Below are positions 42,178-50,069 of a stretch of DNA of 64,000 nucleotides, one piece after another; the first letter of the stretch is position 1; every line of letters begins with the position of its first letter. The stretch spans positions 72,615-136,614 of the forward strand of contig NZ_DDHJ01000010.1 in NCBI RefSeq assembly GCF_002338065.1. The letters are read 5' to 3'. A program made the translations under genes and the position numbers. The notes under the pieces were generated by a model. The model was not told the origin of the DNA, made no database searches, and saw only the letters and a program-made list of their open reading frames with translations. Source of the DNA: Pseudomonas sp. UBA1879. Its GTDB lineage: Bacteria > Pseudomonadota > Gammaproteobacteria > Pseudomonadales > Pseudomonadaceae.

Positions 42178-43809
42178 TCAAACCCTGAACTGCCGCAACA
42201 ACCCGTTCAACTGCTCGCTCAACCCTTTCAATTGCGCACTCGCTGCGCTGGATTGCTCCGCCGCTACGGCTGTGCTTTGCGACAGCTGTGCCGCCTGCGT
42301 GACGTTCTGGTTGATGTCTTCCACCACATGGGATTGCTGCAAGGTGGCGCTGGCGATGGAAGCGTTGAGGCCGTTCAGGTTACGCAGGGCCTGGCTGATA
42401 GACGTCAGGCTCTGGCCCGCGAGGTGGGCCTGTTCGATGGTCAGCTGCGACGAGCGGCTGCTGTCAGCGATGACTTTCACGGCCGCGTCGGAGTGACTTT
42501 GCAGGCGTTCGATCATCGCCTGAATTTCCGCCGTGGACTTTTGCGTGCGTTGGGCCAACAAACGCACTTCGTCTGCCACCACGGCAAAGCCGCGCCCCTG
42601 ATCCCCGGCGCGGGCTGCTTCGATCGCCGCGTTCAACGCCAGCAGGTTGGTCTGCTCGGCGATGGAGCTGATCACCTCCAACACCCCGCCGATCTGCGTG
42701 CTTTCGCTGGACAAGGTGCGGATCACCTCGACCGCTTGATCGATGGTGCCGGACAAGTGACCGATCTGTTTCAGGCTGCTGTCGATGTTGGCCTGACCTT
42801 GCTGGGCCTGGGATTCGGCGTTGCGCATTTCGCTGGCAGCGTGCTCAGCGTTCTTTGCCACGTCCTGCACGCCATAGGTCACCTCGTTGACCGCCGTCGC
42901 CACCTGTTCCATCTGCAACGACTGCTGCTGGCTGCGCTCCTGTGCCTGCACGGCGTTGTTGCCCAGATCGCTGGACGCCTGCCCCAGACCGACGGCCGAC
43001 GCCTGCAACTCACCGACGACCCGACGCAGCTTGGCGGTGAACGCGTTGAAATGCGTGGCCAACTGCGTGATTTCATCGCGCCCGTGGGTTTCCAGGGTGC
43101 GGGTCAGGTCGCTTTCGCCGCTGGCGATGTTGGCCATGGCCTCAACCGTGGTCTTCAGCGGCCCGGCGATGCTGCGGCCAATAATGATCAGCACAATGGC
43201 CATCACCAGGATGATGCCCACGCTGATGGACACGGCCTTGATCACCTGTTGCCGGAACTCGGCCTGCACGTCGTCGACGTACACGCCGGAGCCAATCACC
43301 CAGCCCCAGGGCGTGAACAGCGAGACGTAGGAGGTTTTTTGCACGGCATCGCTGGCGCCCGGTTTCGGCCAGCGATAATTGACCGTTCCGGCGCCTTTGG
43401 CTTTGGCCACGGCGACGATTTCGTTGAAGACCTGGAAGCCGTCCGGGTCTTTGATGCCCGACAAATCCTGCCCCACCAGCTTGGGGTTGGCCGGGTGCAT
43501 GATCATCACCGGGCGCAGGTCGTTGATCCAGAAATAGTCGGTCTGGTTGTAGCGCAGGCCGCGAATGGCATCCATCGCCTGCTGCTGCGCCTGTTCGCGG
43601 GTCAGCTTGCCGGTGGTTTCCAGTCCCTGGTAATAGTCGAGCAGGCCAGCGGCGGTCTGTACCACGTGCATGGTTTTCTGCGCCTTGGCCTCGTACAAGT
43701 CATCGTGAATTTGCTTGAGCATGGCCACGGCCAGCGTGAACAGCATCAACACAGCGACGATGAGGATCAGCCACAGTCGGCGGCTGATCGAGAAGTTGCG
43801 CATATTCAT
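42178..43809 (-). CDS. Methyl-accepting chemotaxis protein with single Cache domain
   Basis: 543 residues. Membrane helix about 10-32, periplasmic sCache_2 domain (about 35-185; GLRYNQTDYFWINDLRPVMIMHP, GVYVDDVQAEF), second helix about 190-212, HAMP (about 213-265) and a signalling domain with the hairpin tip EQTNLLALNAAIEAARAGDQGRGFAVVADEVRLLAQRT. sCache_2 receptors commonly bind small organic acids; the ligand here is unknown. I choose ATG 43809 for its GGAG eight bases upstream. A sigma-28 promoter lies upstream. Confidence 0.93.
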   Translation of the reverse strand: MNMRNFSISRRLWLILIVAVLMLFTLAVAMLKQIHDDLYEAKAQKTMHVVQTAAGLLDYYQGLETTGKLTREQAQQQAMDAIRGLRYNQTDYFWINDLRPVMIMHPANPKLVGQDLSGIKDPDGFQVFNEIVAVAKAKGAGTVNYRWPKPGASDAVQKTSYVSLFTPWGWVIGSGVYVDDVQAEFRQQVIKAVSISVGIILVMAIVLIIIGRSIAGPLKTTVEAMANIASGESDLTRTLETHGRDEITQLATHFNAFTAKLRRVVGELQASAVGLGQASSDLGNNAVQAQERSQQQSLQMEQVATAVNEVTYGVQDVAKNAEHAASEMRNAESQAQQGQANIDSSLKQIGHLSGTIDQAVEVIRTLSSESTQIGGVLEVISSIAEQTNLLALNAAIEAARAGDQGRGFAVVADEVRLLAQRTQKSTAEIQAMIERLQSHSDAAVKVIADSSRSSQLTIEQAHLAGQSLTSISQALRNLNGLNASIASATLQQSHVVEDINQNVTQAAQLSQSTAVAAEQSSAASAQLKGLSEQLNGLLRQFRV

Positions 43810-43920
43810 GACCGTCACTCCGTTCATTGTTCTTGTTTTGACGCGGACGGTTGCGTTACCCGCCCACGAGACGATGAGCGCGCGCACCGAAGGCTCGGCC
43901 AATCACTCCCGTCATAAAGC

Positions 43921-43947
43921 ATCTCGGCGCTGCGAGGCCAAACCTGA
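43921..43947 (-). promoter_or_regulatory. Sigma-28 (FliA) promoter for the chemoreceptor gene
   Basis: On the minus strand TCAGGTTT, then 11 bases, then GCCGAGAT, against the consensus T(A/C)AAGTTT-N11-GCCGATAA. It lies about 110 bp before the receptor start. Confidence 0.65.
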
Positions 43948-44034
43948 GATGAATATGCATTTTTTTAGGGTCTTGGACTGCGTCTCCGGTCGTGGTTAGC
44001 GATGTGCCCAAAAACTGACGCCAGAATACCCGCA

Positions 44035-44054
44035 TGTATAGCGAAAGGCTTACA
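44035..44054 (+). promoter_or_regulatory. GacA-box-like upstream element
   Basis: TGTATA and CTTACA are separated by eight bases. The GacA site before rsmX/Y/Z genes is TGTAAG-N6-CTTACA, so this has one half-site mismatch set and a spacer two bases longer. It lies about 65 bp before the proposed sRNA start; a TACATT (44098-44103) could serve as -10 box. Confidence 0.4.
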
Positions 44055-44109
44055 CGAAATGGAGTGTTTCGCTCTAGGTTGGATCCCGTCCAGGCGGTAC
44101 ATTGGATCC

Positions 44110-44224
44110 ATCAACTGCAGCAATGGAAGGCTGCAGGATCAGGGACGATCGACCGTTGCCAAGGTACTGGCGGCCAACAGGACGTTGGACGGTATTGCAC
44201 AAACCCGCTTCGGCGGGTTTTTTT
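44110..44224 (+). ncRNA. Candidate RsmX-type small RNA
   Basis: About 115 nt, non-coding, ending in a GC-rich terminator. GGA motifs sit in hairpin loops, the hallmark of RNAs that sequester RsmA/CsrA: CTGCAGC-aatggaag-GCTGCAG (44115-44136), GATC-agggac-GATC (44137-44150) and CCAAC-aggac-GTTGG (44174-44188). Further GGA motifs lie at 44104-44106 and 44187-44189. A GacA-box-like element is upstream. Pseudomonas of this lineage carry RsmX/RsmY/RsmZ RNAs and P. syringae has several rsmX copies. The 5' end is an estimate. Confidence 0.65.
44201..44224 (+). terminator. Terminator of the sRNA candidate
   Basis: AAACCCGC-TTCG-GCGGGTTT followed by a T run. There is no ORF just upstream on this strand, so it most likely ends a non-coding transcript. 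Confidence 0.85.
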
Positions 44225-44419
44225 ATGTCTCTTTAAAAGTCCCGCCAGCATGCGTATGCATCCTCACTGGCGCCGCCGACGGCTACGCAACCTCCGCCCG
44301 CCGTTGCACCTAAAACACCCGTTTGCATCAAATCTTATCGCCGGATGGAATTTCCAGCGCTGGCGCCGTTCACAGTACCGACAACACCCGAGTCCAGGAC
44401 AGGGCCGGCCGGGCATGCA

Positions 44420-44842
44420 ATGGGAAAAATTATTGTGGATGCAGCGCAAATGGCAGCAAACGGGCAACAAAAAGGACTGATCCTGGTGGTTGAGGATGAG
44501 TCGATCATTCGCGATTTCGTCTGCGAGATCCTGGGCGACGAGGGATTTACGACCCACGCGCTGGAGAGCGCCGATGACGCCGTGAAATTTCTGGACGACC
44601 ACGCGGGCAGGGTGTCGTTGCTGCTGACCGACATTCTCATGCCCGGCACGTTGAATGGCGCAGACCTTGCGAACCTGTCCGGCAACAAATGGCCCGAGAT
44701 TCCGATCCTGATCATGTCCGGCCATGAGACGCCGGAAAGCTCCGGTGTGCAGCATGCCGTGACGTTCATCCGCAAGCCGTGGAGTTTTGGTCAGTTGCTC
44801 GATGGTGTCGATAAGGCGTTGCAGAGCCGCAACCCGGCGTAA
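44420..44842 (+). CDS. Single-domain response regulator
   Basis: 140 residues from ATG 44420; the frame is open from 44345 and a third ATG exists at 44450, and none has a good Shine-Dalgarno. One receiver domain: LILVVEDESIIRDFVCEILGDEGF, phospho-acceptor aspartate in LLLTDILMPG, and IRKPW lysine. It is of the type often paired with HWE/HisKA2 sensor kinases; no kinase is encoded next to it. There is no output domain. Confidence 0.85.
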   Translation: MGKIIVDAAQMAANGQQKGLILVVEDESIIRDFVCEILGDEGFTTHALESADDAVKFLDDHAGRVSLLLTDILMPGTLNGADLANLSGNKWPEIPILIMSGHETPESSGVQHAVTFIRKPWSFGQLLDGVDKALQSRNPA

Positions 44843-44848
44843 CGCGGG

Positions 44849-45457
44849 CTAGCGGTCTGGCTCACAGCCTTTGAGTACCAGACGGATGATGGTTTGGGCG
44901 GCAGCCTCGTAGTCGGCGTCGTCCAGCTTGCTTTTGCCAGTGACCGTGGAAATCTGCCAGTCAAAATCAGCGTAGGTCTGGGTCGCGGCCCAGATGCTGA
45001 ACATCAGATGATGAGGATCAACGGGCGCAATCAACCCGTCGTCGATCCAGCCTTGAATACACTCGATGTTGTGCCGGGCCTGACCGTTGAGCTGTTCGAC
45101 TTGCTCGGGCGTCAGGTGCGGCGCGCCGTGCATGATCTCGCTGGCGAACACCTTGGAGGCGAACGGCAGATCCCGTGAGATGCGGATCTTGGAGCGGATG
45201 TAGCCGCTCAGGACTTCAGACGGCACCCCTTCGCGATTGAACGGGGTCGAGGCCTGCATGATCGGCTCGATGATGCTTTCCAGTACCTCGCGGTACAGAT
45301 TGTCCTTGGATTTGAAGTAGTAGTAGACGTTGGGCTTGGGCACACCGGCCTTGGCGGCGATGTCGCTGGTCTTGCTGGCGGCGAATCCTTTGTCGGCGAA
45401 TTCTTCACTGGCTGCGCGCAGGATCAGTTCTTTGTTGCGCTCTCGGATGCTGCTCAT
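44849..45457 (-). CDS. TetR-family regulator, RutR-like
   Basis: 202 residues from ATG 45457. An N-terminal helix-turn-helix (ILRAASEEFADKGFAASKTSDIAAKAGVPKPNVYYYFKSKDNLYREVL) and a YcdC/RutR-type ligand domain (PFASKVFASEIMHGAPHL, FSIWAATQTYADFDWQI). RutR senses uracil and controls pyrimidine use in E. coli, so this protein may respond to a nucleobase, which would suit the neighbouring purine genes. It is convergent with the response regulator. Confidence 0.85.
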   Translation of the reverse strand: MSSIRERNKELILRAASEEFADKGFAASKTSDIAAKAGVPKPNVYYYFKSKDNLYREVLESIIEPIMQASTPFNREGVPSEVLSGYIRSKIRISRDLPFASKVFASEIMHGAPHLTPEQVEQLNGQARHNIECIQGWIDDGLIAPVDPHHLMFSIWAATQTYADFDWQISTVTGKSKLDDADYEAAAQTIIRLVLKGCEPDR

Positions 45458-45667
45458 AAAGCGGAATGTCCTTGCCTGTTCGGCGGTGGCGAATGTTAGC
45501 ACCGGCCTCGCGACGGGCTCAAGATTGCTGCAATCCCACCTTTTTCGCGCTGCTTACCCCTGTGGCATGGGCAATGCCGGTGGTATGGTGTGCGGGTGAT
45601 GCGGGGAGCGAAAAAAGGGGCGCCTTCAAAGGGCCTGAACGGGTATTCGGTAACGAGGTGTCGGCTA

Positions 45668-45889
45668 ATGAACAGCCCTTTGTTTTCCAGCGTGGTCGCC
45701 TATGCCCAGCACTGCGAGCGGCAGCTGGTGGAAATCCTGCACCGCCGACCCACCCTCGATCGGCAGCAGGTCATGACCTGGGTGGACGAGCAGAGTCATG
45801 CAATGAAAGACCGTGATCCCCTGGATCTATTGCGTGCGCTCAATGCCAAGGTGCGAGCGGGCAAGCCGTTGCCGTGGGAGTCGAATTGA
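45668..45889 (+). CDS. Small protein of unknown function
   Basis: 73 residues from ATG 45668, with GAGGTG nine bases upstream. Composition is ordinary (helical: VVAYAQHCERQLVEILHRRP, DLLRALNAKVRAGKPLPW), and the frame shows normal Pseudomonas codon use. I recognise no family. It lies between the TetR and Rhs genes, with no overlap. Confidence 0.5.
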   Translation: MNSPLFSSVVAYAQHCERQLVEILHRRPTLDRQQVMTWVDEQSHAMKDRDPLDLLRALNAKVRAGKPLPWESN

Positions 45890-46064
45890 TTCGCCGACCT
45901 GGCGATCGGCTGCCGCCGTTAAACCGTGCGCTGATACCCGTTCCGGTGGCGGGTGCGCGATTGCTGCAAACCAGGGCTGCGTGATGACCGCACGTCTTTC
46001 CTGAGCACCCGTTGCCGCGTATGCGTCTAGGCTTGAAGGACAGGCAAGACACGGACGTCGGCAC

Positions 46065-48872
46065 ATGCATCTCCATTCCCACACCCCTTCATTGATCGCT
46101 CTCGACGCACGTGCATTGCCGGTGCGTCAGATCGCCCTCTTTCACGCGGACGTGCAGGCCGCCATCGAACCACGAATCACACGGCAACGGTTCGATCAGG
46201 CGAGACGGATGGCCTCGATAACCGACCCTCGACATGCCGAGTCCCACACGTCGACCGTTTACAGCCTGACCGGCCTGCGCCTTCTGATGCAAAGCGCTGA
46301 TGCGGGTTGGCGTATCGATTTGCCTGGCGAAGCAGGTCAGCCCCTCATCAGCTGGGATGAGCGCGGCAGCCGGTTCTCGCGGCGCTATGACGGGTCGCTG
46401 CGCCCCACGCAGCTCGCTGAGCAACTGCCCGGGCAAGCGCAAACAGTGAGCGAACGTTTCACCTATGGCGACGCCACTCAGGAAGCTGCTGATCACAATC
46501 AGTGTGGTCGACTGGTGCGACGGGACGACGGCAGTGGATCGCTGGACATTGCCGATTATGGTGTGTCCGACACGGTGCTGCGTCAGCAGCGGCGTTTCCT
46601 GGCGGCGCTCGACATCCCCGATTGGCCTGAAGAGCCTGTGCAGCGGGATCGATTGCTCGGAGGCGAGGCATACCTGACCACGACGGCATTCAATGCGCTG
46701 GCGGAGACAATCGGGCAACGAGACGCGCAGGGCAATCGACAGGCGAGGGGACACACCAGCGCCGGTCAACTCGAACGGGTGACCCTTCAGTCTGGAGAGC
46801 GCAAGCAGGTCCAGACGCTGGTCAGCGATATCCGCTACAACGCATCGGCGGCGGTCGAAAGCGAAACCTGCGGCAATGGCGTTGTCAGCCGGTTTTTCTA
46901 CGACCCACAAGATGGGCGGCTGACCCGCATGCTGGCGTTGTCGCCTGACGGGCACGGGCTGCAAGATCTGAACTACACCTACGATCCGGTAGGCAACGTG
47001 GTCAGTCTCGAAGACGTGACCCTGCCCGTTTCGTTCTTCAGCAATCAACGGGTCGAGCCGGTCAACCGTTATGTCTACGACAGCCTTTACCAACTGATCG
47101 AGGCCACAGGGCGTGAAGTCGCGTCGGCCTTCCATCTGCCCGGAATGCCTGACCTTCAACCCCTGCCGCTCGATCCCGGCAAACTCAGCCATTACACCCA
47201 GCGCTTTGAATATGACGCCGGGGGCAACCTGCTTGCTCGGCACCATTCCGGGGCCGACACCCGGCGCATGGCGGTGTCGTCGACAAGCAACCGGAGTTTG
47301 CCGCAAAGGGCGGATGGCTCATTGCCCGATGACGATCAGATCGCCGAAGCGTTCGACGGCAACGGCAACCTCAAAGCGCTGCAACCGGGTCAGGCAATGA
47401 CATGGGATGCGCGTAACCAGTTGAGCGAAGTCACTTCGGTGAAGCGCGATCAGGAGCCAGATGACTGCGAGCTTTATCGCTATGACGGCGAGGGGCAGCG
47501 GGTGCGCAAGGTGCGGGTGAATCAGGCGCGCAGTCGCACACTGACTGCCGAGGTGCGTTACCTGCCGGGGCTGGACATTCATCGCAACGAGGTCACCGGT
47601 GAAGTGCGGCATGTGCTGACCGTCCAGGCAGGGCGCAGCAGCGTGAGGCTATTGCACTGGGAATCCGGCAAACCCGACGGCATCGAGAATGATCAGCTGC
47701 GCTACAGCCTCAGTGATCACCTGGGCTCAAGCACACTTGAGCTTGATCAAAACGCGAAGTTGATCAGCCACGAGGGTTATTACCCGTTTGGCGGCACGGC
47801 GTGGTGGGCAGGGCGAAGTACGGTTGAGGCCAAGTACAAGACCGTGCGGTATTCCGGCAAAGAGCGTGACGCGACGGGACTTTATTACTATGGGTACAGG
47901 TATTACGCGCCCTGGTTGCAGCGGTGGGTGAATCCGGATCCGGCGGGGGATGTGCAGGGGGTGAATCGGTATCGGTTTGTTGGTAATTCGCCTGTCTCGA
48001 AGAAGGAGGTCGACGGTCAAGTATATGAAGGCATCAATGATGCTATCGAAAGAAGAATGGTTGCTATGGGCGATCAGATTCTCTGGAGAGGGTTGTCACA
48101 GTTCGAGCCCTCATCAGCCGCCAGAGTAAGGCGTGCTTTGTGCGAGGTTAACCAGATGTACACGGATGCGGTCCGTATGGTTGAGGCTCATCCAGCAGAA
48201 GCCGCGCCCATCTTACAAAGCTATTTCGGGTCAGCGCACCCTACCGTCATGGAGGGTGTGAAGTCTGCTTGGGTCAAAACGCGTGAGCTTGCTGCGGAAT
48301 ACAGCCAAGGTTGGGGGCAGGATAAATTCGTAGGCGTGATAGGCGGGGATGCTGGTCAAATCGCAAAGTCATATAGAGACGATTTTCACGGTCGAATCAT
48401 CATCAACAGAGACGATATAAACAATCCTGAATTCAACATGACGTTGGCGCATGAGCTTTCGCATCTTAAACGGGTCAATCGAATAAAAACGGTTGGGCCC
48501 TCAACCATGGACTATTTCTATTTGTGGGAAAGCGGGCTGAAAACGATGACAGGCCGGACTGAAAGCCGTCATGAGGTGGCAATGGAGAGTGTCTCGGAAG
48601 TGCTCATGAACGGTCGCGCCAGCATCGGCTTTCTTTATAAACAGCAGGCCATTTTCTATCAGAATTTTATGCCTATGGTTCGCTCTCGAGACCCTTCGAC
48701 TCGAGGGGGCAACATGGGCATTGTGATAAGTGCATTCAATGCTCGGCCTGACATCAGGGCGCAGATGGCTGCCGATAACGCTGACAGTTTGGCTTGGTCG
48801 GCTTACAGCCTGCAGCGGCGGTATCAGCAATTGCGGCGACCTTCAGTCCACAGCGCAGTGACGATTCACTAA
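46065..48872 (+). CDS. TccC-like Rhs protein with zincin-motif C-terminal toxin domain
   Basis: 935 residues. The N-terminus (LIALDARALPVRQIALFHADVQAAIEPRITRQRFDQARR) and YD-repeat shell resemble the C subunit of insecticidal Tc toxins. The Rhs core ends at about residue 650 (TGLYYYGYRYYAPWLQRWVNPDPAGDVQGVNRYRF). In Tc toxins the shell encloses a C-terminal toxic enzyme that is cut off after the core. Here the tail (about 651-935) differs sharply: the DNA from about 48000 is AT-richer, and the protein contains LAHELSHLKR (H796-E-L-S-H800), a metalloprotease-type HExxH. There is no TcA or TcB gene in the window and no immunity gene next to it. The start codon has a weak ribosome-binding site. 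Confidence 0.82.
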   Translation: MHLHSHTPSLIALDARALPVRQIALFHADVQAAIEPRITRQRFDQARRMASITDPRHAESHTSTVYSLTGLRLLMQSADAGWRIDLPGEAGQPLISWDERGSRFSRRYDGSLRPTQLAEQLPGQAQTVSERFTYGDATQEAADHNQCGRLVRRDDGSGSLDIADYGVSDTVLRQQRRFLAALDIPDWPEEPVQRDRLLGGEAYLTTTAFNALAETIGQRDAQGNRQARGHTSAGQLERVTLQSGERKQVQTLVSDIRYNASAAVESETCGNGVVSRFFYDPQDGRLTRMLALSPDGHGLQDLNYTYDPVGNVVSLEDVTLPVSFFSNQRVEPVNRYVYDSLYQLIEATGREVASAFHLPGMPDLQPLPLDPGKLSHYTQRFEYDAGGNLLARHHSGADTRRMAVSSTSNRSLPQRADGSLPDDDQIAEAFDGNGNLKALQPGQAMTWDARNQLSEVTSVKRDQEPDDCELYRYDGEGQRVRKVRVNQARSRTLTAEVRYLPGLDIHRNEVTGEVRHVLTVQAGRSSVRLLHWESGKPDGIENDQLRYSLSDHLGSSTLELDQNAKLISHEGYYPFGGTAWWAGRSTVEAKYKTVRYSGKERDATGLYYYGYRYYAPWLQRWVNPDPAGDVQGVNRYRFVGNSPVSKKEVDGQVYEGINDAIERRMVAMGDQILWRGLSQFEPSSAARVRRALCEVNQMYTDAVRMVEAHPAEAAPILQSYFGSAHPTVMEGVKSAWVKTRELAAEYSQGWGQDKFVGVIGGDAGQIAKSYRDDFHGRIIINRDDINNPEFNMTLAHELSHLKRVNRIKTVGPSTMDYFYLWESGLKTMTGRTESRHEVAMESVSEVLMNGRASIGFLYKQQAIFYQNFMPMVRSRDPSTRGGNMGIVISAFNARPDIRAQMAADNADSLAWSAYSLQRRYQQLRRPSVHSAVTIH

Positions 48873-48890
48873 TCCTGTGGTTTGTAATGA

Positions 48891-48919
48891 GGCGCTGCTC
48901 GTCAGGGACAGCGCCTTTT
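48891..48919 (+). terminator. Terminator after the Rhs gene
   Basis: GGCGCTG (48891-48897) pairs with CAGCGCC (48909-48915), followed by TTTT. It lies 19 bp past the stop, before the convergent porin gene. Confidence 0.75.
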
Positions 48920-48923
48920 CGAC

Positions 48924-49712
48924 TTAGAAAAACACCTTCACCAACAAACTCGCCGTATTCTGATCGGTATCAAAATACCGGGTGTCATTAATCCCGTACT
49001 TGTTGGTCCAGTAGTCATATTCGATCCCCACGTACAACTGCCTTTCCGGCAAGTTCATCGCTTTGCCCAAGTCATACTTGATCTGCGGGTTGAAGTGCAG
49101 GTTGGAGTGGTAATCGCCTTTGGTGTTGGACTGTTTGTTGTCCACAACCCAGTCCATGAAACCATCGATCAAAATGTCCGACTTGCCCACGGGAATGGTG
49201 TACGACCAGACCGGCGTGATCTGCCAGGCGCCATAGCCCGCACGGTGGCCGTCGTTGTAGCGCTTGTAGAAGTTGAGTTGGAAGTAGTCGAAACCGGGGA
49301 TGTTCAGGTCGAAGCCGGGACCGATCAGGTAAGACTCGACGTCGCCTTCACCAAACTCATAGGTCCCGGCCAACAGCACGTCCTTGATCGGGCCCAGCTC
49401 GAATTTCTGATCAAAGATTTTGCCCAGCGACAGGCGAGGGGAGAACTCGCCGTACAGCGTGTTATTGCCCACGCCCGGATCTTTCTTGCCGTTATAGAAG
49501 ATGTTGTCGACGAACAGGAAGTTGTCGCCGTATTTCCAGCCGTCTGCGTGTTCGAAGGTGAATGTCTGCTGGGTATCCGGGTTGACCTCGAAATTCTGGC
49601 CGTACAGATACGTCAGGCTGTTGCTCTGCCATTGCAACAAATCGCCAGACATTGCAGGGGTGGCGGCCAGCAGACTACTGGCGGCCAACAGGCTGGAAAG
49701 CGAACGGTTCAT
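48924..49712 (-). CDS. Tsx/OmpK-type nucleoside-specific outer membrane channel
   Basis: 262 residues with a signal peptide (about 1-22, cleavage after AMS) and beta-strand-rich body: LLQWQSNSLTYLYGQNFEVNPDTQQTFTFEHADGWKYGDNFLFVDN, FDYFQLNFYKRYND and a C-terminal phenylalanine (KVFF). Tsx-type channels pass nucleosides. It is the last gene of the minus-strand purine block, so it probably admits purines or nucleosides to the periplasm. Confidence 0.9.
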   Translation of the reverse strand: MNRSLSSLLAASSLLAATPAMSGDLLQWQSNSLTYLYGQNFEVNPDTQQTFTFEHADGWKYGDNFLFVDNIFYNGKKDPGVGNNTLYGEFSPRLSLGKIFDQKFELGPIKDVLLAGTYEFGEGDVESYLIGPGFDLNIPGFDYFQLNFYKRYNDGHRAGYGAWQITPVWSYTIPVGKSDILIDGFMDWVVDNKQSNTKGDYHSNLHFNPQIKYDLGKAMNLPERQLYVGIEYDYWTNKYGINDTRYFDTDQNTASLLVKVFF

Positions 49713-50069
49713 GCGGTAACTCCCTTGGGTTCAAGTCGTCGTTGCGGTGATAGGGCGCTCTGTCGTGGCGCCTTTTTTGCTGCTTTAGTTGTCTGATTGA
49801 TCAACTTTTTACAGGTAGCAATACCTGCGCCAACCCTCTGAAAAAACGCAAAAAAGTCTCGTCGGCTGTGGATGGAAACAGTCGATTCGGTGATTTTTCG
49901 GGCGAGGCGCGGCTGAGCGGCAACTTGGCCGTTCAGTCAGATTATTGAGTGGAGTCGTCAGGCCCTGTTTTTCGAGGCGCAGCCGAGCGGCGGCGGAGAA
50001 TACTGACGCGTGTCCCGCCGCTCAAGTGCGCTGCAAGTGAGCGGTGTGTCTAAAACAGGGCACCGGCAC
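49713..50069. other. Intergenic region between the NCS2 permease and Tsx-like genes
   Basis: No gene is supported. It has a hairpin (GGCGC near 49754 with GCGCC near 49768, then TTTTTT), a small palindrome aggtagcaatacct near 49815, and a long inverted pair GCCCTGTTTT (about 49962) / TAAAACAGGGC (about 50052) enclosing CCGCTCA / TGAGCGG. The last may end the permease transcript on the minus strand. Confidence 0.5.

Noticed and set aside
49754..49779. GGCGC/GCGCC hairpin with T run as a plus-strand terminator
   Set aside because: No plus-strand gene precedes it; it may just be a leader hairpin of the Tsx-like gene.
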